From: Diphasiastrum complanatum
Lineage: Eukaryota; Streptophyta; Lycopodiopsida; Lycopodiales; Lycopodiaceae
Length of the DNA: 23,500 nucleotides
Assembly: GCA_029204225.1 (NCBI GenBank)
Contig: CM055097.1
Coordinates: forward strand, 40,687,028 to 40,710,527
Reading direction: 5' to 3'
Shown: in pieces, positions 8,539 through 18,599 of the stretch
How positions within the stretch are numbered: position 1 is the first letter of the stretch
Layout of the letters: each line of letters opens with the position of its first letter
Program-made: the position numbers and the translations under genes
Notes under the pieces: generated by a model
What the model was told of the DNA's origin: nothing
Databases searched by the model: none
The model's input: the letters and a program-made list of their open reading frames with translations, nothing else

Positions 8539-9123
8539 TCATAATGTTAAAATTTTGATACTACAGTCCTCCCAGCAGGTTGATTCTGTAAGCTATGGTT
8601 GGTATACGGTATGCAACGCCAAACACTTTTTCAATTGGCTTGCACTACATGATGGACTTCCTAATCTGGAAGAGGTAATCTTCGATTAATAACATTTAAT
8701 TGTGTTTTTGTATTTTTTTTTTCATAATCAAATTTCTAATTACTAATCTTTGATCAATAACATTTAACTGTATTTATGTTTTTTTCAGTTTAAATGCCCG
8801 AAGGTCTCCCCAATGGAGATAATACACTTCAGGCAGGAGACCATAAAGCTTGTGATCGAAAATTTATATCCAGTTGCAATGGTAGAGTGTTCTCCACCCA
8901 AGCTACTTCCAACTGAAGAAATGGATTTAGAGATCATGGATAGTTGATATTGATAAAAGAATTCATCTCACTTGATGTGGATGAGACACATGTACAGAAA
9001 ATTTTAATAGAAATATATTTATAGTTTTCTATGGTTGTTCTTACTTGTTTGTTTTCCTATTATTAATTCAAGTTATGATTCATTCATCTTCAATTTCTAC
9101 GGTTTTTCGACATGTTTGTTTTT

Positions 9124-9321
9124 CATAGCCTTGGTCTGCCTTGCCTTTACCATGGTCTTTCTGGATAAGTTCAGAATGATGATCTGATCGAACCTTTGTC
9201 ACAACCAATCCAAACATGCGGCATTAGTTCACTTAGATTTGTTGCAGCAAAGCTTTGATCAGATCATCGTCTGAAGATATCCAAATATGCCAAGACAAGG
9301 ACAATACAGACCAAGGCAATG
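9124..9321. other. Long imperfect hairpin (about 75-bp arms)
   Basis: Arms 9124-9198 and 9248-9321 are reverse complements with scattered mismatches; shared cores include GCCTTGGTCTG, TTCAGA and GATGATCTGATC. The loop is 49 bases. No coding sequence is present. It resembles a foldback element or a young plant MIR precursor made by inverted duplication. It lies between gene B and its partial copy. Confidence 0.75.
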
Positions 9322-9370
9322 AAGACAAAAAATACAACCGATATATACGAGACTTCAAAAAGGGCAAGCA

Positions 9371-9560
9371 TCAATTCGATATCTGATTGTAGTGGTCACT
9401 GGAGTTCAAGTGACTGAAGATCTCCCAAATGGAGATAATGCATTTCTTGCAGGAGACAACGAATATTGTTATCGAAAACTCATATTATCCACTTGCAATT
9501 ACATTGTATTTTGCACCATGGAAATGGAGATCATAGAAATGAAAGAGCCTCATAGAAAAA
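9371..9560 (+). pseudogene. Truncated second copy of gene B 3' end
   Basis: GATTGTAG-TGGTCACTGGAGTTCAA at 9384-9408 matches the intron end and exon start at 8173-8196 (GATTGCAG-TGATCATTGGAGCTTAT). It runs straight into a segment at about 9414-9520 that matches the last exon (8800-8900; shared CCAAATGGAGATAATGC-like and GCAGGAGAC blocks). The intervening Asp- and Cys-bearing exons are missing, so this is a duplication with internal deletion. It has no translation value beyond a short open frame to 9733. Confidence 0.7.
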
Positions 9561-9933
9561 GTGGTTCATATATTTTCAAAAGTGATGTATACAAAAAATT
9601 GTATTACATAATACAAAATTCCATAGTTTATATTCTCTGGACCTTCAATTTCGATGGATGTTCCAATATCTTTGCATTTTATATGCTCTTCTTGCCTTAC
9701 TCTTACCTGCACAAGAGAAATTGTTTTAGTTGATATATTTTATGAAACTGATTCACTTAGAAATAGAAAAAAAAAAAATTATATGGCATAACGTACTTTT
9801 ACACCATTCAATCAAAATTGATAATACTAACGTAGATCGAATTGCAATATGTCTAGTTCTGATCGAATGTGATTGAGACACCAATCTTCCTCGACTTCAA
9901 CCATTGCAAGAATGTTGTCATTTCTTTTCATTG
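9561..9933. other. No gene seen; AT-rich spacer
   Basis: The open frame running to 9733 is hydrophobic and low in complexity and is best explained as read-through from the gene B partial copy. An A-run lies at about 9768-9778. I see no motif of known function. Confidence 0.5.
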
Positions 9934-10974
9934 TTATCTAAAGTTGCTCTTGAGGGTTATACCAAAATCTTGATCAAGTGGTTTCCAAACATTTTTATAT
10001 TTAATCCACCTTCTATAATAGAGCAACAAAGTGAGCATTTGTTTTTCGATGTGATATCTAAATGTCATGGATGAGCAATATACTCTGCACTCAACTTCCT
10101 GATTTTGTTCTGTATCCCAACCATCACCCAACAACTCGGCGATTATTTCAGCACAGTCCTTACAAATAAATATTGTTTTCGTTCTTTGAACATTGCATTT
10201 GGAAAAAAAATCAACAAAAATAGTAAAAGATAGATACCACCTTAATCTATTATTCTTTGATCCAGTGTTACATTTTAATATACTCTGAATATCAATATAT
10301 AGCCTAGATCAAAAACTTTCTGAAATTGTTGCATCAGGAGAAATCCATTCCTCACTTGAAAAATCTGGTAGAGGATATGGCTCTAATCTACCAACTAAAC
10401 CATTTTTATCAAGAAAATAGGTGTGATCATAAAAAAAAAACTCCCAACTCTAAAAGTGATTTTGGAGAACAATCTTTATATTGTAAAATATGGATATCCG
10501 AATGTATGACATCGATTATTCCTGCAATCGATTGAACTATTTGCCATTCAACGAAATTTGATGGACACAAAGCTGCAAAACCAACAAAAACATCTCAAGA
10601 AAAATATAATTTAAAGAAAATGCTAACTCTAAAGAAATTAAATTTGAAAACTTACAATTGCATTTCCTTCTATCATTTGGATTCAGATGATGAATCTTGA
10701 GCTCATTGTGAAGATAAGCATGCTGAACTAAAACTTCCGTGATAGATTGACTGGCAGGTGATACTTTAAAATCCATTATCCTGCCTTTCCAAGAGCTTCT
10801 ATATATGTTATCTGATCTTTTTCTTTTTCGGAATGAGTCTTTTGCAGAGGGATGCATCAAGATCCATTGATATTTTCGATATATTCTTGGTATCCATTGA
10901 TCTTCAACATTTTTTTCATTGCAAATATTGATTGTATCAATGGTTCCTCTTGGTCTCCGATTATGTGTAGCCAT
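9934..10974 (-). pseudogene. Gene C: unknown two-exon gene with one frameshift and one stop
   Basis: ATG at 10974-10972 (MATHNRRPRGTIDTINICNE). Exon 1 runs 10974-10656 and ends AATT|GTAAGT; an 83-bp intron ends TTTTGCAG; exon 2 runs 10572-9934, ending LKSNFR and TAA. The phase joins cleanly (KCN|SLCPSNFVEW). Exon 1 is basic, with a KRKR cluster near residue 54. Exon 2 has VIHSDIHILQYKDCSPKSLL, YDHTYFLDKNGLVGRLEPYP, CKDCAEIIAELLGDGW and a C-terminal YYRRWIKYKNVWKPL. A run of ten T (10440-10431 on the plus strand as A) carries one base too many for the frame, and TGA lies at 10311-10309. I recognise no family or catalytic motif. Sustained coding character on both sides of each lesion argues for a recently broken gene. 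Confidence 0.6.
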
Positions 10975-11549
10975 TAGTCGAATATACGAGTACGCAAACT
11001 GAGAATGGAGAGAATGTAGAGATTGCGAGGTAAACCTAAGAATGACAATCCAAAATTGTTGGGAGAGAGGGAGGAAGAATAAGTGACGAACACGAACGAG
11101 AAACAAACTCGAACAAAAAGCGAACTCGAACAGAAAATGTTCGTGCGTAGCGGAATGACTTAAATGACTCTCTCCCTAAGCATGACTATGCCTATCGGAA
11201 TGAACAGGACTTTAGTGATAGAAATCACAGTCATTCTAGATTACGTAGCCAAACATTTAAATGGATAAGGCGCTAGATGAATAATTTGTCGTGAATTGCA
11301 AGACAAATTATCTGTCGGGAATGATTCGCGAAGAGCTAGACTGTGCTCGACTGATAATTGGTCGTGAATTATTTGCAAAAGACAAGACTAAAAGTTGATC
11401 GTCTATTACCAGAAAGAGCAACTAGAAAGATCAAACAAAATGAAGAATAAGCATAGCAATATTAAAACAGATCTGGGTGCAGAACAAATGAATTGAATCA
11501 GATTAAGTATATCATGTATACAAGTTAATAATGTGGTAGAGCACAAGTC
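10975..11549. other. Spacer with small inverted and direct repeats, no gene
   Basis: Holds the 5' side of gene C; no convincing TATA box was seen. ATAATTTGTC at about 11280-11290 pairs with AGACAAATTAT 10 bases later, and GTCGTGAATT recurs near 11360. The open frame at 11406-11636 minus overlaps the copia LTR end and is not coding. Confidence 0.4.
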
Positions 11550-12134
11550 TGTAGCAGACGAAATCGCATGTCCTACAAAGCTTATTTTTTTGTCTGTAAT
11601 GAGGAATGAAAACTCTTCTCTTAGTCTCTTCTTCACTCACTTGATCATCTGATCATCATTATCATCAAATATGCAGATGGTATCCAATATATATACATAA
11701 TATTACAGGTGTGCAGATGCAAAAGTATAGAGTGGATGTGTTGTCTATAGGAGATCGTGGGTGGCTGCAATCGTCGTCCAATCTGTTAGCGCAACTGCAT
11801 GGGGTGGGTGAAAAGGGTGCGACGTCAGCCAGTACTGAAGTGAACGTTGGTGATGATGCAAAAGTGCGTCACTCTTACGAATAGCCTTAGGATAAGATTT
11901 ACATGGTGCCTTATTTGTTTGGGCACCTTTGGCATTCAGTAAGGTAGTGTCTCCTTTTCGCCTGTCAGCATGACCTGTGTAAGAACATAGTGTCGCGATT
12001 CATTTGCCTTATCTTCATCTGTGCGAATTTACGTGTAAAAATGCAGACTGCGTGACAATGTTAGAAAAATATGCAGCTTGAATGGAGGTAGATCAAAATT
12101 GGGATTTAGGAGAGTAGAAGGAGTAAATCCTACA
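11550..12134 (-). repeat. Putative 3' LTR of the second copia element
   Basis: Read on the minus strand it begins TGTAGGATTTACTCC directly after a G-rich polypurine tract and would end GTCTGCTACA at 11550, giving TG...CA ends with a 5-bp TGTAG/CTACA inverted terminus and 585 bp. A TATA-like ATATATATTGG lies near 11695-11682 and would separate U3 from R/U5. The right edge is well fixed by the tract; the left edge is a best guess. Confidence 0.6.
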
Positions 12135-12149
12135 CCCCCCCCCCCTTAA
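12135..12149 (-). promoter_or_regulatory. Polypurine tract of the second copia element
   Basis: On the minus strand TTAAGGGGGGGGGGG immediately precedes TGTAGGATT. This is the standard site for plus-strand DNA priming next to the 3' LTR. Confidence 0.75.
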
Positions 12150-12180
12150 TCTGGATCTGTGAATGCCTTGATCTTCGGAC

Positions 12181-13771
12181 TTAGCAATGCACAAAATCTA
12201 TTGTGTGCATTAACACTGAGTGCTTTCTAAAAATATCTGCGATCATGTCCTGCGTTCTACAGTACGTTAAGCTCACCTCTCTATCGAGAACCTTGCCCCT
12301 GATGTAGTGATATCTTATCTCAATGTGCTTACTCCTAGAATGAGATCTAGGGTTGGCCGATAAGGCAATAGCACTTTGGTTATCACAAAACAAAATTGTA
12401 GGGCTGTACTGATACAGATTGATGTTTGACAACAAATTTCTCAAGCAAAACGCTTTCTTAATAGATTGAGAAGCAGTAATATATTCTGCTTCAGTAGAAG
12501 AAAGTACGATAGAGGTTTGCTTACGACTGTTTCACAAAATAAGACCGCCATTGAAGAAGGATGTAAATTCAGATGTGGACTTATGATGGTCTGCATCTCC
12601 TCCCTAGCTTGCATCAGAATATCCACTGAGCTGATGAAAATTGTCGTTGTTGACATCTCCATAGCAGATGACTGGTCCATGGTAGCTCAAATATAACTCA
12701 TGTCTCAAATAAGAGGCTTCCATTGGGTAATTCCAAGATTAGCCATGTATTGGCTGAGTGAGCTGACAACATAAGAGATATCTAGCCTTGTACAGACCAT
12801 TGCGTACATGAGAGATCCAAGTATCGATCGATACGGGTATTCTCTCATCTACTCCTCTTCCTGCTTTGTCTGGAGACATTGGTCCTTTGACAAATGCAGG
12901 CCTGGATCCATTGGTGAGTGAGCTAATTTACAGTTCATCAAATTGTATCTGTTAAGAATATTATGAAGATACCTTTGTTGAGTGATGTAAATCAGTCAAT
13001 TTGCACTATCTCTGTGGATTTGAATTCCAAGACAAAAGTGAGCTTCGTCCAAATCAGTCATGTCGAATTCTGAGAACAACATTTGTTTTGAATCCTTGAC
13101 CATATTGGCATTGTTGTTGAAGAGCAATGTATCATCAGCATACAAGGTGATGATAATGAAGGATTGCAACACTGACTTTGAATAAACGTTGCAATCAGCA
13201 GTGCTTGGTTTAAATCCTTATTCAATGAGAAATGTATTGATCATCTGAAGCCAAGCTCTGGCAGACTGTTTCAAGCCATATAGTGCTTTATGGAGTTTAC
13301 AGACATGATTCTCCATGCCTTCCAGAACGTATCCTTCGGGTTGGATCATGTAGATATCTTCTTGTATAACTCCATTCAAATATGTTGTTTGTACATCGAG
13401 TTGATGTACTTCGAGGTCGGCAGTTGCAGCATAAGACAGGAGCATTCAGATCGACGAATGTTTGACAACTGGACTAAAAGTCTCACTGTAGTCGACATTT
13501 GGGATCTGGGTGAATCCTCGTGCTACCAGTATAGCCTTCCTTCGATCAATCGTTCAGTTGGCATTATATTTGATCTTAAAGATCCATTTGCAATCAATAA
13601 TATTGCAGTCAATAGGAGCTTTGACTAATGACCATGTCTGATTCTTGATCAGAGAGGAATACTCTCTGTCCATGGCTTCTCTCCAGAGATCAAAGTCTGG
13701 TTGGCTAAGTGCCTCTTCGACTGTCGTCGGTTTCACAACAACACCCACCACGATTTGTGATGTCTGTAAGC
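12181..13771 (-). pseudogene. Ty1/copia RT - RNase H, minus strand, 5' truncated
   Basis: Reading from 13771 downward: KPTTVEEALSQPD and CKWIFKIK (start of copia RT), QLDVQTTYLNG, ALYGLKQSARAW, the catalytic YADD at 13142-13131, AHFCLGIQI, MYAMVCTRLDISYVV, then RNase H with SSTEAEYITA, FCDNQSAIALS, HIEIRYHYIRGK and DMIADIF. Several stops and frameshifts interrupt it. It stops being recognisable upstream of 13771, where a sequence with repeated TCCGACG begins; integrase, protease and gag are missing. The RT sequence differs clearly from the element at 3-2462, so these are two different copia lineages. Confidence 0.94.
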
Positions 13772-13803
13772 ACAGAATGATGCCAGAATTTCATCGACGG
13801 GTG

Positions 13804-13929
13804 TCCGACGCCCATCCGACGTCCATCCGACGTATGCTTGGACATCGAAATCCGACTTTCCATAAAGTTGTCGGATTCCGACGTCTATTAACACAATGAT
13901 CAAAAAATATGTCCGACGTCTATCCGACG
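13804..13929. repeat. Cluster of six TCCGACG motifs (possible CACTA subterminal repeats)
   Basis: TCCGACG starts at 13804, 13815, 13826, 13877, 13912 and 13923; inverted GTCGGA and several GACGTC palindromes lie between them. Such GC-containing short repeats in an AT-rich setting are typical of the subterminal region bound by the CACTA accessory protein. The cluster begins about 30 bases after the copia sequence breaks off, and CACAG at about 13775 could be a degenerate CACTA end. No matching opposite terminus was found. Confidence 0.5.
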
Positions 13930-14640
13930 CATTAGGACGTCAAATTATGACGTCCAAAATTAGGTAAAAAAATAAAAAAAATGCGTAAAAAATAGCGCGC
14001 GCATTTTTATCGGGCTGTTCTTGGAGTTGAGTTCTTGGAGAAGCGATGTTCGTGAATTGTTTTTAAAACAATATTTTTGAGTTGCATTCAACATTTGGAT
14101 CAAACAACAAACTAAGCATGAGGTACTTCTCATTCTTAAACTACTTTTCATTTTATATTTTATTGCATTACTTCATGTTCATTATGAATGAGAATACTTT
14201 ATTGCATTGCTTTGTGCACATCATAAATTTCATTTAGATTTTTAGATATAATATTGATTGTTGTTTTAAAATCCGACATTTCTTAGCTGATTATTACATC
14301 AATCCACATCCCCAAATTTGACATTGCAATTTTTGAAAAAAAAAGCATTGCATATATAAAAGCAATGGCAATATAGCACGATCATTTGCAATAATAATAT
14401 TTTTCATAATATGAATTAATGTATTACAAAATTGGTGCTTTAATGTCGCACGAGTCTTTCTAGATCTAACATCAACTAAAACTTATAAACCTAATCTACT
14501 CGTTGTCGTCGTGACGTCCAGTCTACATGAACACAAGCAAACAAACTACATTAATATTTAATGCTTGATCGTATTAAATTAAATGAAATTGACGTTGAAA
14601 TACAAACCACATTAGTATAAATACAAAAACTAGTACTTAC
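13930..14640. other. AT-rich spacer, no gene seen
   Basis: Contains runs of A and a GCGCGC block at 13996-14001. If the TCCGACG cluster is a CACTA end, this would be internal non-coding CACTA sequence. Short frames here have no recognisable protein features. Confidence 0.4.
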
Positions 14641-16030
14641 ATTTGGAGATTGGTTTTGGGCCTATCTTTGGCTAGAACACACCTATTTTGGCCATCCTTG
14701 GGCCAAAATGACCCCTGAAACTGGATGCTCAAAGCTAGTGGATAGAGCAATGTCATTGAGTAGGGAGAAATGCATTTCGGGGGGTTTTCATCACCATTCT
14801 ATCGAGTGGAGTACAGGTGACCTAGTGATGGGCTACGTTTTCGTCATTTGGGTACCGTAGGGCCAAATTTGGAAAAAAAATTTGGCTGGTGAAACCTTGT
14901 GCATGGCGGTACAATGAGGCATTATCACTTCTTAATCATTATTACTTACTTCTTATAGGGTAACAGGGTGTTTGGAGGCGGTAAATGTGGTATGGGAGTG
15001 AATGATAGCAGAATTGTGTGGAGAAAGCTAGTATTGGTGACAAAAGTGCAGTTTGGCAGCGTGACTACTCATCATTGGTGACAATTTTGAGAGGGCAAGC
15101 AATTACAGGTGAGAGGTAGGCATGATATGCCGGTTACGGGTGAAAAATTCTTGTGATCAGGTTCAACTCTTGGGATTCGAACCAACCAACGTCAGGTTGC
15201 ATTTTGGAGGAATGCTCTCACAAGCATGATCGGTAGTGGCATTGTCGTGTCAGGTGATAGCTGCATTGACACACACATCTGTAGCTTGGAAATTTCTCAT
15301 TTGTAGGGAAATATGGGCTAGCTTGGAGAAGGAGGAAGAACCCACTAGAAGGCCTTGGGTGAGCATGCATTCTCTCTAACCTTTCACTATCAACCAATCC
15401 AAGAAGCATGGAGATTATTGGCTCAAGGCCCAAGATAATTATGATTACATGACATGTCTACAAGTTGTTAGGTAATCGTAAATGTCATTGGCTTGAAATT
15501 TGAAAAGACCTCTACCACCTATCCACGCACCCCGCTTAGAATCATTCATTGAAAATTGTATAGTACTTTGAGCAAAGGAGGAGGCAAGGATGGGTCAGGG
15601 TATCAAAATTTAGAAGTATGGTTACAATAATCAAGAAAACAAAAAGTTGACACACTTGTTGAACTTGCTAAGAAAGTCAAGTTGCATCACTACAGCCCCA
15701 CACCTGAACACATGCCACCATGGTAGTTTTCTTGCAACATGCATGCCTCTAGAAACCATCAATTTTTTTTTTCTACGAAACAAAATATCATTAGGCACTT
15801 AGTGTATTATGGAAGTGGGGTCGTTGACACTAGGAATTTTGTCTACCTTTGTCCAACTTCTTAGTTGTCAACTAGTATCCCATAATATATGAGCATCCAA
15901 CCATTCAAAAATATTGCCTAGTCCAATTATTTGTTGTGTGGTGGGCAAGCATGCTGTTCAAGCCCATATGCAAATGTGCATACATTGATGAAGGTGACAT
16001 TATCGTTGAGAGACCCATTAGGGTTGTAGT
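14641..16030. other. Non-coding stretch of higher GC, origin unknown
   Basis: Base composition rises between about 14650 and 15480 compared with the flanks, which suggests a separate insertion, but no ORF, terminal repeat or family signature was seen. GGGATTCGAACC at 15172-15183 (minus strand GGTTCGAATCCC) equals a tRNA/SINE B box, but no A box was found upstream on that strand. Confidence 0.4.
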
Positions 16031-16265
16031 TTGTTGTTGGATGCCCTTGGAGATTGTAAAATATGTTGTTGAGTATCCTTCAGGTTTTTCAAGTGCATTG
16101 TTGCTTGAGTGTATTATTATGAAGTTCCTTGTTGCTTGCCCTTCAAATTATAAAGATTGTTGCCACTCACCCTTCGAGGTTGTGAATATTGTTCTCATCT
16201 TCCCTTCAAGACCATGAGGATTGTTGTTAGATGTCTTTCAAGTAAGTGAAGTAGCTTGTTGTCTA
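16031..16265. repeat. Degenerate 31-32-bp tandem repeat, about seven units
   Basis: The core ATTGTTG...CCCTTCAAG...GTGA recurs with starts near 16032, 16062, 16097, 16127, 16155, 16187 and 16219. The open frame over 15936-16217 is a product of this repeat and shows repeated Val/Cys/Pro-Ser-rich peptides; I do not regard it as a gene. Confidence 0.65.
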
Positions 16266-18270
16266 TTCTACGAGGTTGATTGTATTGGGTCTTGTACCCC
16301 ATTTGTAAATAATAATCTAGATGTCACCTACATAATGCTAGTCTTGTCGGTCTAGAAAATTAGTGTCTTTGAGATCATACAACTTATGTAGCTTGTAAGT
16401 GTAATCTTTAGAGCTTCCAATTTACTCCATAATGATTCTAAAAAAGGAAAAAATAGCTTGACTATCCTTCTCTAAAAGCTGCACATGAGCATTCCTTTCC
16501 TTTGATAAAATCAATATCATATTTATTGTCAAGCATGTCTTAATATTCTTATGTCATGAAAAAATGTCACTAGAATTGCTACCACATTAGACGTGCTACA
16601 AACCAATAATAGATATTGCATGCCAAGTTAGGCCAAGACCATATTTGAGTATAGTTGAGATATGATATGCATAAGTCAAGCCTCTACAACAAATATCAAA
16701 TCAAAATTCTAGCTTTATGGCCAATGGTCATGTCCCATATATTACTTGGGCCCATGTCAATCAACATTTCAACTTTATGGCCAATGGTCATGGTACTAGA
16801 CAAACAATATGTTCATGATTAGTTATCATAGATGTAGTGTGTCTAGTTTCTTGGACCTAGATACACATTTTTGCTTATCATTTCCAATATCCCCTTTAAA
16901 GAAAAATGTGCTTTTTGGATGTAAATTTCCTTGATCTTGACTTTTCCTTTAACAGGTCCTAGACCTTTTTTTAAATTCCTTCACATAAAAACAATGTTGA
17001 TTGTAAATACCTTATTCCTAAACATTTACTTTTAGAGAAAGTCCTATGATTAGCCATGAATTTTGGCTAGCATTTGATAATGCCTTTAAAATGTCACCAT
17101 CTAAAGTTTTTAAAAATTCACTTGATCTCTTTCTTGCAAAATAACTACATTTGTTCAAGACTTGCTTGATGACATTTGATATAGATTTTCTAAATGAAGT
17201 AGAGGAAATCAAATTCACTAAGAAAAGGACAAGAAAACAAATTAGAAGAAGATGGGTAGTTCTAAGAGATTAAATAGTTGATCAAATTCACTTGTGTCAA
17301 CTATCACTAGTAACAAGATCTCACTTATGATAGAGTCTAACCACAACAATTTATGCTAGTAACAAGCATGCAACCTTCCATTCTTAGTTATGAGAATCAA
17401 ACAATTCTCCTTGTCTCAATAGCAAGGGAATAAGTATGCCTCGAAGAAAGCTCTAAACACAAAATTCTCTCTTCTTGAATCATGTCGTAAGTGAAGAGGT
17501 TCATCTTGTGGGCATAGCAAAGATGAGCACACATTGAATAAAGATATGTGTTTCGCTTTAAAAAAGGTACTGGAAATTAGTCTAGTTGCCTTTGTTTATT
17601 ACCGGCTACTTTTCTTAAGGTATCAATGACAAAATCTCAAACTTGATATTTTACTCAAGACCTTGTTGCAAACAAAGGCCTATAGAAATACATGGAAATT
17701 CAAACAATCTTACGACCTTAAATTCTAATCAAATTCATTTGAAGGACTTTCAAACCCTAATCAATTTCCTTGATTTGAATACATTCAAAGAATTGTCAAA
17801 CCTTTCTCAACTCAAGAAAAATATTCAACTTAAGGGCTACACTTTATATTTTAAAAATTGTCTTTATTTTATCTACATATTCGGATGGTTTCATGTGATT
17901 TAGTGACATTATGTACTTCGGCCTTTCTTGTACACTCAGCTTAACAATTTTTCTAAGCTAGTTCTAAGAACACTTAGCAATATCTATTACTGACTAATTA
18001 AGCCTGATTATATCAGTACAACAACTATATAATCGAGTGTAGATACTGCAATATAAAGAAAAAGAGACACAAGAGAGGATGTCCAGATGTTTTACATAGA
18101 TGCATAGACCTTTATCCTCAGTCCTCAAACTGTTGTTCTTCTAGGCTTGTACATTGCTAGAGTAGATCTCTATTGAATTATTGTGTGAATTTATTTTACG
18201 ATGAAATATAGCTCTCTGTGAATGTTTTCAGTTTAGTTAATTTTATTTCAGTGAATGTTTGTCGAATGCT
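16266..18270. other. AT-rich intergenic sequence, no gene seen
   Basis: The only structure found is a 20-bp exact direct repeat, CTTTATGGCCAATGGTCATG, at 16713 and 16773. Open frames at 17018-17218 (minus) and 17643-17903 (plus) are Lys/Asn/Leu-rich and match nothing I recognise. Confidence 0.5.
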
Positions 18271-18275
18271 TTTTT

Positions 18276-18452
18276 GCATGCAAGGGTGTGGAGGGAGGCC
18301 GTTTGACCCAGTCAAACACCCCCCCTCCGTGCCCTTGTGTGATTTTCATGCAAGGGTGCGGAGGGGGGATATTTGACCAGGTCAAACACTCCCCCCCCCC
18401 CCATGCCCTTGCATGATTTTCACGCAAGGGCACTAAGGGAGAGTGTTTGACC
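18276..18452. repeat. Tandem array of C-rich palindromes (about 70-74-bp period)
   Basis: CAAGGG begins at 18281, 18351 and 18425. Each of the first two units is itself a foldback: CAAGGGTG-GGAGGG on the left, GTTTGACC/GGTCAAAC at the centre, CCCCTCC-GCCCTTG on the right. The third unit is only half complete. A run of 13 C lies at about 18390-18402. Not coding, despite an open minus-strand frame with repeated HPC/KITQGHGG-like peptides. Confidence 0.75.
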
Positions 18453-18599
18453 CACAAAATGGCAAATTAATGTCCTGAAATATAGATAATTGGAATAAAA
18501 TTCATAACCTACCATAATGAATGAAATTTTTGAAAACATGCAGTTGGAATTGAAATATTTTGAATAAAAGCACATTTTTCGTTAAAATTCTTTTACATT

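Larger units (their letters stand above)
6893..8947 (+). pseudogene. Gene B: histone H3-fold / Ulp1 (C48) peptidase-like fusion, decayed
   Basis: Order: a proline-rich segment in another frame (6893-7052; APPPPCPVPPPPRPRT), an H3 histone fold (6985-7270), basic clusters KRRKRK and SKKRR resembling nuclear localisation signals, a Ser/Pro-rich linker (about 7440-7610), then a Ulp1/SUMO-protease-like domain. The peptidase part runs over probable exons ending at 8082 (|GTAAGT) and at 8181-about 8370, 8567-8674 (|GTAATC) and 8789-8947 (TGA). Recognisable blocks are VLPYITN|DHWSLYVLSL around the catalytic His, LKMNSITHTQN at the Asp position, and SSQQVDSVSYGWYTV where the catalytic DCG/SCG should be. 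Cys reads Tyr and Asp reads Asn, so no protease activity is expected. Frameshifts near 7000, 7420, 8035 and 8275 are needed, so this copy is probably not functional as it stands. Processing of SUMO-like conjugates on chromatin is only an inference from the domain pairing. Confidence 0.7.

Noticed and set aside
6893-8947. Genes A and B as a Maverick/Polinton or endogenous DNA virus, because of the Ulp1-like protease
   Set aside because: No polymerase B, integrase, packaging ATPase or capsid gene is visible, and the spliced plant-like exon structure of the peptidase fits a host or plant-transposon gene better.
15172-15183. tRNA/SINE-like B box (GGTTCGAATCCC on the minus strand)
   Set aside because: There is no matching A box 30-60 bases upstream on that strand, and no cloverleaf or SINE tail could be drawn, so a 12-base match is not enough.
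15218-15433. Open frame of 71 codons on the minus strand
   Set aside because: No recognisable domain, codon bias not convincing, isolated in non-coding sequence.
17643-17903. Open frame of 86 codons on the plus strand
   Set aside because: Asn/Leu/Phe-rich sequence in AT-rich DNA with no motif, splice context or relative in the window.
18248-18457. Open minus-strand frame with repeated Pro/His-rich peptides
   Set aside because: It is entirely produced by the palindromic C-rich tandem repeat.
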